64,000 nt of DNA from Alectoria sarmentosa (Eukaryota; Ascomycota; Lecanoromycetes; Lecanorales; Parmeliaceae). Shown piece by piece: positions 34,145 to 45,032 of the stretch. Location: the NCBI GenBank assembly GCA_009733775.1, contig WOGZ01000178.1, positions 1 to 64,000 of the forward strand, given 5' to 3'. The notes beneath the pieces are model-generated. The model saw only the letters and a program-made list of their open reading frames with translations. It had not been told where the DNA came from and ran no database searches. How positions within the stretch are numbered: the first letter of the stretch is position 1; every line of letters starts with the position of its first letter. Both the position numbers and the translations under genes were made by a program.

Positions 34145-36899
34145 ACGCGCCTCTGGGAAACATTCGAGGGTTTCTAGCGGCTGGACCGGTACTATGCAAC
34201 CCCCTTGTGCTATCACGAGTTACTGTAAAGTCGGAGGGAGAAGAAGAGGTCCGGAATTAGACGTATAGTCCACGGCGCTTGATTCGCTGCCACCTTGCTT
34301 TCGTTTGATCACGTCGACGTGTAAGCGTATAGTACGAGCACGCAATTTTGGCAAATAGTACAACATCATCCCTCTATTCATCTTATGCTCTGTACGTAGC
34401 TAACGCCGAGAGGGATTTTTCGACAGTTCCGAGGCTTGTCGATCGCTCGCTCTATCATGGCAACTTGCCAGCTCTTTACTGCCACCACCCCCTTGGATTC
34501 TGTTCAAGGTACCAGTCCTTTGCCTGTGTCGCTGCAGAACTCCCATTGCCCCGCTCCTGATGAGACTTTCTGGAAGTCGTAAGCTACTTCCTTCTCCAGG
34601 TTCTGAGGTAGCAGATACACAGAGCGTCCACATCCAATCTGAAAATGGCCGATGAAAGGGAGGCAACGATTAAGAGAGAATATAGCAAAGACGCAACCTC
34701 GGACGAACATTTATGAGGAAGCTTGACATTTCTCGTTAGGCATGCGGCTGCAATGATTAGAATACACCCCAACACCACCCGAGGTAGCCGTATCAGTTCC
34801 AGCACAGGTAGCAGCAAAGCATCGGGAATCGGCAACTTGTTACATCCTTGACCACCAGGAGAACGTTTATCCCCGCATACTTCCCACCGTTCGGTAGCTG
34901 GATGTTGTCTACCGGATTTTCCAGCGGCCTACAGCCTTGATGGTGTGAGTTACCTCCACCGTCCATGGTCCCCAGCGTTTCATTGACGTTACCCAATACG
35001 CCTTTGAAGGATTCCAATGGATGGTCGATACTCCAACAATTTGGCGGACACATTTCCCACCACCCTGGTCCCGGCAAAGATTGACAGATTCTTGTATCAC
35101 ATGGACTGTTGTCTGTCATGAAACTCCAGGCATGGCACCATCTTTGCACTTATCGGGAGTTCTCTGCTGCCCAGCCCATGGACACTGCTTTGCTTCGCCG
35201 TATCCACTCCATACGAGCCAGCTTGCACGAGAAACAATCGTACTTCCACATCCGTAGTGATAGATGAGATCGGTGCCAAGCCTGATGCTGAATTTCCACA
35301 GCCTGGAGCTTTGTAATAATAGATCTACCTATGAAATGGTTTCTTCATCGCTTACCTGGCCTACGAGTCACACGTGTTGAAGATTCAATGCTCTCGACGA
35401 TAACAGCGACCCTTGGAGCGGTCGCTGGCAAAGAGGGCGGAGGGAGGTGTAATAGCAGGAGTAGTAGCTACTGATTTCACTTTCAGTTTCGATCCTCATA
35501 ATCAAATGGTTGTTCATGGAAAGCCATATGCTCTTGGTGAACATTTACCCGTAAGACGCAGCGTCATCTAGAAGTATACTTTCATGAGCGTGATGCACAC
35601 AGCGGAGCTTCATTTTGGTGGAAGGGAATCCCGCATTGCTGGAGAGGAGAATCGCGCCTTGGTACGACATCTCCGCTTTGGTAAGAGAATCCGGCCTTGG
35701 TGTGTGAATTCCGCATTGGTGAGTTCCGCCTGGATGAGAATCCGTCGTGAGGGGAAGTCCGCCGTGATGGGAGGAACATCACCTTGACAAGGGAATTCCG
35801 CCTTGATAGGAAACCTTGGTTGAACTCGTCGACTCGGCCTTGATAAGAGAATCATTTCAAACGCCAGCACATCGTGCCCGTCACATCATACCGATCCCCA
35901 ACCATCATCACACTATCCACCCACCCACCCACACCACCCACCTCTCCTCCCTGAATCCAACAACTCCTTCCCACCCCTCTACCCTTCACAACCCCCCCCC
36001 AAACCACCGGCATTCCCCACTCCCTGATCCTCGTCGACGCTTCCACAGCGCTAATTCCCAGGTGTGGAAAAAAAAGACCACCAGTCTAGATCGGAAATGG
36101 CTGCACACACCGCATGAGCAGAGCACTCACATTAGTAGAAATAGGTCTGCAAGAGAAGAGACCAAAGAAAAACGGCAGGAAAACGGTGCCTGCATACGCA
36201 CGACATATGAACAAGACGTCTGTCTTCTGAGTTCTTTCCTCTCGAAAAATAGCCGACTGGGTGACGGCATGGATGCCGAACATAATATGCAGTATTCCCA
36301 TGCTACCTACGACTTTCATCCATCCTTCCTTCCTTCCTTCCATCCATCCATCGACATGTGTATCCTCCCCCCCAAAACTGACCACTTGTTGAGCTGCTGT
36401 ATTCTCCCCCCCCCCCGCATGCGCGTCGTTATTGTGATTCCGTCTCTCTCCAGTTAACTTGCCGACCAATATCGAGAATGATGATGATGCTATACAGATA
36501 GATCGGCAGGCAGGGTTTGTTATGACGGAAGAAGAAGGTATTAGAATAACTTCTTCCAACGAAATAAAACACGAATAGTTTGAGTGGTTAACCGGCTTTG
36601 CTTTTTTCGTGGACGAATAAGTACAAACCTTCCCGCTTTTAGGTTATAAGTATGTAAGGTGACACTTTCACCCAGTGACGGGACCGATTTTGCTCTTCAC
36701 TCAACTTTCTCCTCCTCCGCAGCTATTAATCAAGACCTATCAACGAAAAAAACAAACTTTAAACTCATTCCCCGTGAATCGATCTCAGAACCATCCCTCT
36801 TCTCCCAATAAGTCTTCTTCGGATAAGGAACCCCCCCCGGCCAACCACAAGAACCTCCCACTCCCGCTCCCCACCCCACCCCACCCCAACAAAAAGCAA
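34145..36899. other. Repeat- and low-complexity-rich stretch, no confident gene
   Basis: 34145-35580 holds short overlapping ORFs on both strands that I do not recognise. 35610-35860 is a degenerate minisatellite (separate entry). 35880-36030 is CA/CCAC-rich and 36320-36420 has CCTT/CCAT repeats and poly-C, so the 213-codon ORF from 35816 is low-complexity translation. No family signal. Confidence 0.45.
35610..35860. repeat. Degenerate minisatellite (GAATYCCGCCTTGGT-like)
   Basis: At least ten diverged copies of a unit near GAATTCCGCCTTGGTAAGA recur at spacings of roughly 18-40 bp (for example at 35700-35725, 35790-35810 and 35835-35850). Copies vary in length, so it is an old array. No promoter or coding role is visible. 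Confidence 0.5.
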
Positions 36900-37170
36900 A
36901 TGGCCCACTGCACCACCTGCAACTCCACCCGCCTCGTCCAAGCGCGCTGCAGCTGGTGCGGCGGCTCAGGCGGCTATGACATCCCAGACAACCTGCAACG
37001 GGAACCGGCAAGTGCAAACTTACGACGGCACAATGAGTGAGTGAGTGTGGCCAGTGCGGCGGAAGGGGTCCTCGCTCCACGGTTCGTGCCTTGTGTGTAC
37101 TGCAACCAAGCAGGGGTGGGTCCGTGTGCGGTGTCCGCGCTGCTAGGATTTACTTAATTGGAGCACGGGG
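36900..37170 (+). pseudogene. Frameshifted small CxxC zinc-ribbon (DnaJ CR-like) gene
   Basis: From ATG 36900 the frame reads MAHCTTCNSTRLVQARCSWC (Cys4, 7, 17, 20), then GGSGGYD and a stop at 37038. Two further CxxC blocks follow at once but in other frames: a TTCNGNRQVQTYDG block in the region before the stop and ECGQCGGRGPRSTV plus PCVYCNQAGVGPC after it. All resemble the CxxCxGxG modules of the DnaJ zinc domain. A GAGT tetranucleotide run at 37034-37046 sits where the frame changes, which suggests replication slippage. It could instead be a small gene with unusual introns, but the distances are too short. Confidence 0.4.
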
Positions 37171-37834
37171 ATGCGTGCAGGCTGCGATCGAAAGGGATGG
37201 GGGGGGTGGGGGGGGGGGGGCTGATGGTGAGGGAGGGTGCGGAGGGTTACGTGGATGGAAGAAGGGAGTGGGTGGTGTTCTTTTTGAGTGTTGGGAGGAG
37301 GGGTCTCTTGAAAGAAAGCGTTTCTCGTCTTTATAGAATAACAACTTACACTCCGAATTACAACATTGAAATAATGACAGGCGTAGAGCTTCGCACCTGA
37401 AGCAGCGTCATTAGCTCGGGTGTCTTGGAGTGGAGGTACTGCAACGTAATAATCAGTCATTGAAGCAATATGCAGAGCCAACAAATGCGTGCAGGTATGC
37501 GGGAGACTCCATTGAATGTCTAGTAGATAGTCGTTGCGGATGTGAAAAGAGTGGAGCACATCTTTGGTTCACGGCTGTGATAAATGACACAGATTAGTAC
37601 AGCAGGACTCAGGAACAAATATGCTTATCTAGATTCTGAACTTTTCCACACGCCCCTTTCCAGGCCCTCCACTTCGGTTGATCGCATCCTCTATTGCCTT
37701 TCTATCACCATTCTGTATCGTAAATCGTAAGCCACATGCAAGATATCCGGCACAAGATGTTGCTTCAGGCTGCCAACAGTCCTTGTGACCAGGTCACTAC
37801 GGTCCATCAATTTCTCAATGTTGCCAATGCAAAG
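37171..37834. other. Intergenic, poly-G tract, no gene seen
   Basis: Contains a G-rich tract at 37199-37221 and otherwise no coding frame I can support; the minus-strand ORF over it is Pro/His low complexity arising from the G-run. The end next to 37834 is the 3' side of the condensation-domain gene. Confidence 0.45.
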
Positions 37835-39552
37835 CTATTCAGGTGGAAGCCCAGCTCGTTGGGGCCGAAAGCTAAGCACCTGCCCAGATTGACATGCCCT
37901 GTTCTTGGAAAGCACATCCAGCACAGTCGCACCTCGTGTCTTGATTATCGTGGTGAGAAAGCTTTCAAAATTTTCAGATAGCCGACTTATGAGATCTGGC
38001 GGGACAAGGTATTGGTCCCAGGTTGCGTAGATAGTGATGTGTTCACCATGTTCGTACACCTCATACATCAGACCGAAGTCATGAGCGAAAGGTACCGAAA
38101 GATCTTCTCTGTATGCTAGAATTGCCGGAACTACTTCCTTGTCATAGCAGACGATTCTTCTGGAGGATATATCGCTATCAGGCGGGTTCCAATTGAAGAT
38201 GGCTTGCTTCAGTATGTTCTTGAAACCGCAGCCTTTGCTCAAAGCTCTCATGGCGCAATGTTCGAAGCCGATCATGGACGAAAGTTGGGTTTCGATATCA
38301 CGCATGAGTTTCTCAATTGGCAGATTCGGAAAGACGCGAACCCGCAGCGGTACTCGAGCACTGATAGGACCCATCATGTGCCTGATTCCTGGAACATTGC
38401 TCTTGCGGACAGAGCTTATGGAGATGAACGAAACATCCTCGCTTATAAGCGGTGGGCATTCCTGTGTGAGGCATTTTGCTATGGTGAGCGCCCAGGCAGT
38501 GTCTGCGCACATTTCAAGGTCAGCGTTGTTTATACAGGGCAATAGATCGAATTATCTAAACAGTCCCGCTGTGAACAAAACTTTTGCTTCCCAAACATGT
38601 AATAAACTTTATATTTGGTACGACATCGGAAGTAATGCTTAGGAGAGTACGTACGTCCCATAATAGGCAAGCTGAATTCTGTGTCTTTGATTTTTGGTAA
38701 ATGCAGCAGCTTCTTGGTCTTCATGGTAGATGTCGAGGGGATGCCCCCTGGGCCAAGCACTGGAAACTTATGCACGAGGTTGTCAAAGCACGTATGACGA
38801 GTGAGCCAGAACCAGAATCCGGCTTCGTCGACGGACGAGTCAAGCCATCTTGCGTACCTTCCATACGGCGGGCGTGGAGGAAGTTTTGCGTAGGCCCCTA
38901 GATCTGAACAAGCGGATTGAAGGTCGTCAAAGATCAAGCGTAGCGTCCTATCCGAAGTCAGCCACAAAGCATTGAACGAAGTAAATCGGACCCACCACGC
39001 GTCGAAAGCACTACAATGGGCTGATTGAGGGGTAGAATGTTAGAGGTGGATTCAAAATTTGGGAATGAACTTTGTCTGGAGTGACTGACCCGTCCAAACG
39101 AAGAAAGCCTCACCACGAGGCTCTCGAATGAAAGCATACCGAGACAGGGGAGTACCATAGTCCATGCGCGTCTGAGAGTTCTGTGCCAGATATCTGTGAA
39201 GATTGGCAGCCCCCGATTGGAATACGATAGAAACCCGAAGAACGACTTGGTAGACCTGGCCCTGGTATTTGACCAGTCTTGTACGCAGGACATGATTTTT
39301 GGAACGCATTGCGCTCAGCACTCGGAGCAGGAAGCTTTCATTCAGTTCGCCCTCGTAGTGTAGGACCGTCTGCATCATATACGACGAGCCCGTTTCGATG
39401 TGATGATCCATGCGATGTCCTTGCTCGGGAGAAGCTGGACAGATCTTCTCGACGATCTCATAAGCAACCCCACAAGCTTCAGCACAAGCACGAACAGTCT
39501 TGGTGGTATCTGCGCTCTGACTATTGATGATCGTGCGAGACTCGACGTCCAT
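37835..39552 (-). CDS. Stand-alone NRPS-type condensation-domain protein
   Basis: Four exons: 39552-39090, 39020-38996 (25 nt), 38947-38655, 38502-37835; introns of 69, 48 and 152 bp; 1449 nt, 482 aa. The C-domain is nearly complete: CPASPEQGHRMDHHIE at the start (family: YPCTPLQEG), FFVWTAHCSAFDAWTLRLIF at the active site, HTAWALTIAKC and VPGIRHMMGPISARVPLRV in the second half. Canonical C-domains have HHxxxDG; here residues 156-162 read HCSAFDA, so the catalytic second His is Cys. Adenylation and carrier domains are absent. The frame stays open upstream to 39840 without another ATG, so an extra 5' exon is possible. It may be an acyltransferase-like enzyme, an inactive relative, or a remnant of a larger synthetase. 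Confidence 0.72.
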
Positions 39553-40263
39553 GCTTGAAGTTTCGCTTTTTGCTGCGCGTACATAGATGGGGACTTTGAT
39601 TGGTGGCGAAGAATTCGATGAGTTGATCGAGAAGCGAATGCCAAGAGCAGTGCATCTTAGTATAATCAACCAAGCCAGTGAGTGGATGCCAGGATCGCGC
39701 CAGTGAATGCTCGATACGAGATGATGGATCACCCGAGCTATTGGCAGGTTTTCACAACGCGATGCCTCCAATCGGTTTCGTGATGATGTCAGAAAGTCAC
39801 TCTTTTGATTCCTTCGAGCTTTCTTTAGGGCCAGAGTCACTATCGAATGGTTGGCTGCTCATCCACTTCACGGCCGTAAAGATCCTTTATGCTTGCAGGA
39901 GACATCGGAATCGCGTAAATTTCTATGCGGGTACCCGCTTGGAATCCAATTATTTGTTCGGAAAGCTGCAGAAGACCCAGTCGTTAAGGCTGATAACGGA
40001 GATTTGCTCCAATATTATTCACGCAACCAATTTGTCAGGCATCAAAGAAAATTCACTCAAGAAAGGGAAAAGGTGAGTGATGAAAGAGGTGAAAAGTTGT
40101 CAGACGTCGGACTTGAATCCGGAAGGGACTCCAAAGGCCCAAGTAAACATTCGGTGCAGATCCTCCTTTTTATAAAGGCAACACTTCTGCTCCTCTATTC
40201 AAACCACCCTTCCCCTCCCGTTTCCCCTTTGCGAGGGGGCGAAAAATACCTGATCCCTTGACA
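39553..40263. other. Intergenic between the condensation-domain gene and the HET pseudogene
   Basis: The minus-strand frame of the condensation gene remains open to 39840 but lacks ATG and similarity. The rest shows nothing recognisable. Confidence 0.4.
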
Positions 40264-41645
40264 TTACGTAGCCATCAGATCCGTAGCACTTTCAGCTTCG
40301 CTGTCTCCGAAACTCCGATGAGAAAACCCCACCAAATTTAGCGAGAAATTCATCCTCTGGGCCCACCAAATCCCGAGGCGAGCCTGGCATGTAACAATCT
40401 CCTGAGAAGCCTTTACGGCGAGACCACAGTCCTTCCGGTGGTGGAAATGAGCAGTACATAAGGGACCGCGCAATCGCAGGTGGCCTCCAGTGACTTGGCC
40501 AGTAGTATCTTTGCCTGAACTCTCGATTTTGACCTCAGTCACCTCTGCTACTATATCTTTGTTATAGGAACGACCAGCTGTAAGACCGCGACCGATCTGA
40601 GGGTTCACGGAGGCCCATGACCAAGAAAGAGCCGGGTTCTCATGAATCCGTGTATCCGGAGAGTCATAATGCCAGAGAAGCTGAGAGGGAAGATTCTGTT
40701 GCTAGAGGCCAGTAAGATACCCGTCATGTAATATATATTCCATGTTCTTGGCCATACCAGATAGCGCCATCAGTTTGTCTTCTCCATGCGATAATCCGGC
40801 TTCTGAATATGATGTGATGAAATTATCCCACAGATAGTAGGCATCAAAGCGGACACTGTCTATGTAAGTTGTTCCCGAGTTGCGCCGTATCCTTTTCCCA
40901 TCGCTAGCAGGGTCCAGTCCCTTGAAAAGTCGCGGACTGTATTCAAACGGTAGTCCATTGGGATAGATATGGTAGGCCTCCAGTTCCAGACACTCCCACA
41001 AAACTCGTCGAGCGCCAAAGCGAGCAATGCGTGGCGCAAGAAGACGCTCTTGGAGCACCCACGCTCCGTGCAAGAGAGGTGCTCGTTCAAGCTCCGTTCT
41101 CCAGAATCCATCAGATAGAACTTCGTACAATGTTTTCCTGCTCTTTCCCAATTCAGTCTGCTTCTTTAATTTCTGGATAGTGCCCTTGGGTCAACAACGC
41201 ACCTTGGCACCATGTTGACATTTTGATTGTTATAAAGACCACCATGGCCTTCTGCAGAGCCAGTTGCTGCGAGATTACAGAGAGCTCCTTGATAGACATC
41301 TGCCATTCCAAGAGCTTCTTTGCTGCAATCAGACTTCGAATCTTGGATGATGCAGAGCGCGTCGATCCATAGGTATTTGAGGCCAAGGTCCATCGTAGCA
41401 CGAATTGCGTCCCGAAGAGTCTGAAATGGCAACGATGTGCTGAATACTGTTTTCATCTAATCAAAAGTGGATTCAGAGAGCTTGAAGTATTGGCCACAGC
41501 CCCAGCAATGACTCAACGATGCATAAGAGCCATCTGGTGTGGTCTCTTTCGTAACGATAAGACGTAGCTGGTAATTTGACAAGTCGAATAATTGTTGAAA
41601 AGATGGTTGGTTACCAGCCTCCTCCGGCTTGTTGCCATGCCAGCC
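40264..41645 (-). pseudogene. HET-domain (heterokaryon incompatibility) pseudogene
   Basis: The HET domain is recognisable in order: SYASLSHCWG, SLPFQTLRDAI, YLWIDALCIIQDS, VYQGALCNLAATGS, then HGAWVLQERLLAPR, and a C-terminal WSWASVNPQIGRG and GGHLRLRGPL. It is broken at three places: a TAG at 41457-41459 just before MKTVFSTSLPF; a frame change near 41160-41200 (a 38-nt GT-AG stretch could bridge it but is shorter than normal introns here); and a TAG at 40699-40701 where the family has Trp (GLW..LPSQLLW), a TGG-to-TAG change. HET proteins trigger cell death on non-self fusion, and broken alleles are common. The 5' limit is approximate. Confidence 0.75.
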
Positions 41646-42100
41646 ACATGGTTAGTACTCTATATAGCTTTGGGAGAACAATCAATCCATCTTTCACATC
41701 ACATCCCATCCCATCATCAAATTTCAACAGTAATCGGGCCGGGCGTCTAGCCTTTTTACTGAAAACATGCTCTTTACATTCCACATGTCCGTTGGTGCAT
41801 TTCTCCAGTCATTGCCTGACGAGCAAGCACCCAACTCTCTTTCGGAATCTATATTAGTATAAAGGAATCCCTCATCAAATAAAAGACATGGTGTTCGTCC
41901 AGCAGATGCTCCGGAGAGCACGGAAAAAGCTGAAAGTTTCAGGGTCCGCATGTTGTACAGACTCCGAGTATTGAAAACGGCTGTTAGTCGTCAATAAATT
42001 TACATGATGCGCCAAGAGAGCGGCACTAGGGTAGGTAATGTAAGGTAAGAGTACCTTAGTGTACTCTTATCTTAGGTACTCGAATATGTGCTCGTATACC

Positions 42101-42251
42101 TTAGGTACCTAACTTACCTATGAAATGATCGACCAAGTCACGTGCCGGGCGGACTAGGTTTTTTGTCCAATCAAGATCCACCGCATAAGTATCATGAGGC
42201 GAGACCATTGTGACGTGGTCGATCATTGCATTCGCGAGTAAGGTAGGTACG
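42101..42251. repeat. Imperfect inverted repeat, MITE-like, within a TAAGGTA-rich zone
   Basis: Arms ATGATCGACCAAGTCAC (near 42125-42141) and GTGACGTGGTCGATCAT (near 42209-42225) pair with one mismatch. The flanks extend the symmetry: CTAACTTACCTA on the left, TAAGGTAGGTAC on the right. A second hairpin (TAAGGTAAGAGTAC against GTACTCTTATCTTA) lies just outside at about 42041-42074. No coding capacity. Confidence 0.55.
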
Positions 42252-42629
42252 CTCTACGCAGGCCGAATCTTCACTTACCTACTTTAGGTACTTAACATCG
42301 AGCCACTTAAACCTAATTACCTAAGTAAGTTTGCCTAGAACCATCATTCATTCATTCATTCATTCCGTAACTTGAAGACTAAAAACAATTTCAAAACCCG
42401 CGTTTGATATATAAAGCTATAAAAACAGCATCAGACCAAAAAAAGCTGTCATAATAAACACAGTCTCATAAAGGCCTCGATCAAAAAATTATCCAAGCTG
42501 AAAAAAAGGGAAAAACAACAAAACGCTGTCCCCAGATGAATCCAGCGGTCCAATACTTATCACGGGAGACAACACGTATATATCTTTTTGGTACATGTAC
42601 ATTCCCCCCCTTTCCCCCCCCTTCATTTC

Positions 42630-42860
42630 CCCCCAGCCAGCATACATACCCAAACCCTCCAAACAATTCAAATTAGCAGTGCTCAAGACCCTCAATCTTG
42701 CCATCTTGCCATCTACCCGCAGAAGAGTGCGTCACTCCCCTTTCCCCCCCAGCATACATACCCAAACCCCCCAAACAGTTCCAGTTGGCAGAGCTCAAGA
42801 CCCTCAACAATCTTGCCATCTACCCATCTACCCATCTACCCATCGACTTTGCATCGTGAA
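42630..42860. repeat. 112-bp tandem duplication
   Basis: CAGCATACATACCCAAACC and following sequence through GCTCAAGACCCTCAA..CTTGCCATCTACCC occurs twice, offset by 112 bp (about 42641 and 42753), with scattered differences. The second copy ends in a CCATCTAC microsatellite. The setting is a C-rich non-coding tract. Confidence 0.75.
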
Positions 42861-43552
42861 CAGAAAATATCCTCCCTCCGTCCCTTCCCTTCATCAGAAG
42901 AAGCACCCCCATTCTATACACACTCAACTCAACTCAACTCAACTCGCTCCTACACTCTTTAATCCAGAGCGCTGAAACGGAAAAAAAAAAACAAAAATCG
43001 CCCTTCGAGGGTGAAGCGGGAAACAACTGTCTGGGCTGTGAAAGAAAGAAAGAAAGAGATTGCTTTTTTGTGTTGAGCATGAAGTTGTCCTGAAAAAAGG
43101 GGAGAGGGAGAGGGAGAATGAAAGTGCGTCCGTCGGGTCTGATAGTTAAGTTATTGTAGAGGGAGGTTGTATCTGGGTGTGTGAAGGGGTTTGTATGTAT
43201 ATGTATATATTTATATGTATGTATATGTTTATATCGAAAAGGGATGGACGTATATTGCGTTTCAATGTTTAAAAAAAAACTCGTTTTGGGTAGATAGTTT
43301 CGAGTTGTGATATGGCTGGATAAACGACAATACGCGAAAGTGTGGTCGTCGAAAGAGACGGTATATATGCGATACGCTGGTTTGAAAATATATGATTACC
43401 GAAATAGGCCTTACTGTCCCGTCATGGCGTTGGTCACCTGTCGACGGTACATTATTTTCTACTCGACATGCTGTAGGTAAACCCCCTTTGGCTCAGTCTC
43501 TCCGTCGTAGATCGCAAGCATACCGTATTCACAAAATGACCCTGTCCTCATC

Positions 43553-44636
43553 TCACCCCGCTCTGCTAACAACGAATTGCAAGATCCTCGCACAATCCCC
43601 CATATACCGCAACTCGCCCGCTTTCCACCCCGTTTCCTCCCACGTCCACAACGCCGCCTGGACCTCCCACCGCGTTCCCGTCACCCGACCCACCTCCTCC
43701 CACATCTGAGCAAATGTGTCGGGCGAATGCCAGAAGACCTCCTTCGTCCCCAGCGAGTTTTCCTCACTGTGCGGTCCGATCCTGTTGGGCCCCGCCGATC
43801 CTACTTGAAACCCAACCACCAGTGCCCCCGTACCCCTCGACAGCGATACCAAGTTCCTCGCCACAGCGATTTGTCCCGCCCAGTCCCATTGGTGTAGCAC
43901 ATGCGTGATGTTAATCACATCGATGCGACCCTTCAACGCCAGTAAGTCCTCATTTGGGTGCAAGATGTCTGCTTCCATAAACCTGGCAGAGAAGGTGTCA
44001 CGGTCGCGAAACATGTCATATCCGATATCCCAGTGGCTGACGATATCGACAGCGTAGAGATTCGAGGAGGGTGCGCCGTCAATGACGAGTTGGCGCAGGT
44101 CGTGGCCGATGAAACAGCCTATGTCGATGAAAGTGGCGTCGGACTGCAGGCGTTGTAGGATGGTAGGGTAGACGGGGCACAGGGGGAGAAGAGGGCGGAG
44201 GAATAGTGCGGAGCCTGTGCAGGGGTAGGAGCGGATTTGCCATGCGGCTTCGCGCTGTTAGAGAGACTAGTCAGCGAGTAGAATGGGGAGAGTATTGTCA
44301 GCCACGTCTACCAGTAAGTGTGTGCGTGTGTTTCTGTCTGATCGTATGTTTGTGTAGGTAGTAAGGACTTACTATATCGTAGATATGCTTCACTACACCC
44401 TGCGGAGGGATTTTGCTGTATTGCTCGAGGAGCCGTCGGATCTATTGCGATGGTAAAGTCACATTACAGATATCAATCAAAGGTCAAGGTAAATCTTGTC
44501 AAGAGCATACATCTGGTGTTATTTTGTCGTCAATATCTGGGATCCAGAAAGGCACGTCTTTTGTTTTTGTGAAGGCTTTTGACCAACTAGGATCCGACCA
44601 CCGGGACTCCTCCGTTTCGTCTTTCTTCGATGACAT
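43553..44636 (-). CDS. Class I SAM-dependent methyltransferase
   Basis: Three exons: 44636-44511, 44441-44373, 44254-43553; GT-AG introns of 69 and 118 bp; 897 nt, 298 aa. The SAM-binding motif I is TFIDIGCFIGHDLRQL near residues 106-121, followed by NLYAVDIVSHWDIGYDMF (acidic ribose-binding loop) and IDVINITHVLHQWDW (post-I region). The layout and the N-terminal VPFWIPDID segment match small fungal methyltransferases found in polyketide and meroterpenoid clusters. The substrate is unknown. Neighbours are a broken 7TM gene 400 bp upstream and, further off, the condensation-domain gene; a cluster is possible but unproven. The reading frame is intact. Confidence 0.83.
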
Positions 44637-45032
44637 GTTGCTACAGGTGGTAACTCGAGGAAAGTTGAAATCCTGTGATTAGGCTGGACGGTGGGTCGAG
44701 GGAAATGGCTAAAAATCGTTTCTACCTTTAAGCGCTACGTCGTGTTTCATAGCGCACAGTATCTACCCTTATACTCCACAATCTTAACATTAACGTGTGA
44801 AGCTTACGCAATGATTCTAAATGCTAACCCTCAAATGACAATCGCCAACAGATATCATCGCTCATAACACAAGGACTACTCAGAAACTATGACCATAAAT
44901 CGGACCATACCATCGCTTGCTCTATCACCTACGACTCAATTCTCCTTGTAGGAGAAGTCAGTCAGTATGGATATCTTTCGAGAAGAACCAAGATGATCTT
45001 GCAAGTCTCCTGTGATTTGTGTCGACTATTGC
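44637..45032. other. Short intergenic spacer
   Basis: Holds the methyltransferase promoter and the 3' side of the 7TM pseudogene; nothing else recognised. Confidence 0.4.

Larger units (their letters stand above)
41646..43552. other. Non-coding stretch with inverted repeats and a tandem duplication
   Basis: No coding gene supported. It holds a cluster of TACCTAAGGTA-like inverted repeats, a CATT microsatellite at 42343-42366, a 112-bp tandem duplication in C-rich sequence, A/G-rich and TATG-rich simple repeats (43030-43250), and the 3' side of the methyltransferase gene. Pro-rich ORFs at 42588-42975 are translations of the C-rich tract. Confidence 0.5.

Noticed and set aside
35816..36457. 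213-codon Pro/His/Ser-rich ORF
   Set aside because: Translation of CA/CCAC and CCTT simple repeats; no domain and no upstream signal.
38530..38655. Apparent frame break in the middle of the condensation-domain gene
   Set aside because: A 152-bp intron with donor GTACGT, branch CTGAC and acceptor GCGCAG restores the family sequence and makes the total a multiple of three.
42588..42975. Two overlapping Pro-rich ORFs
   Set aside because: Both arise from the C-rich tract with the 112-bp duplication, in two frames at once.
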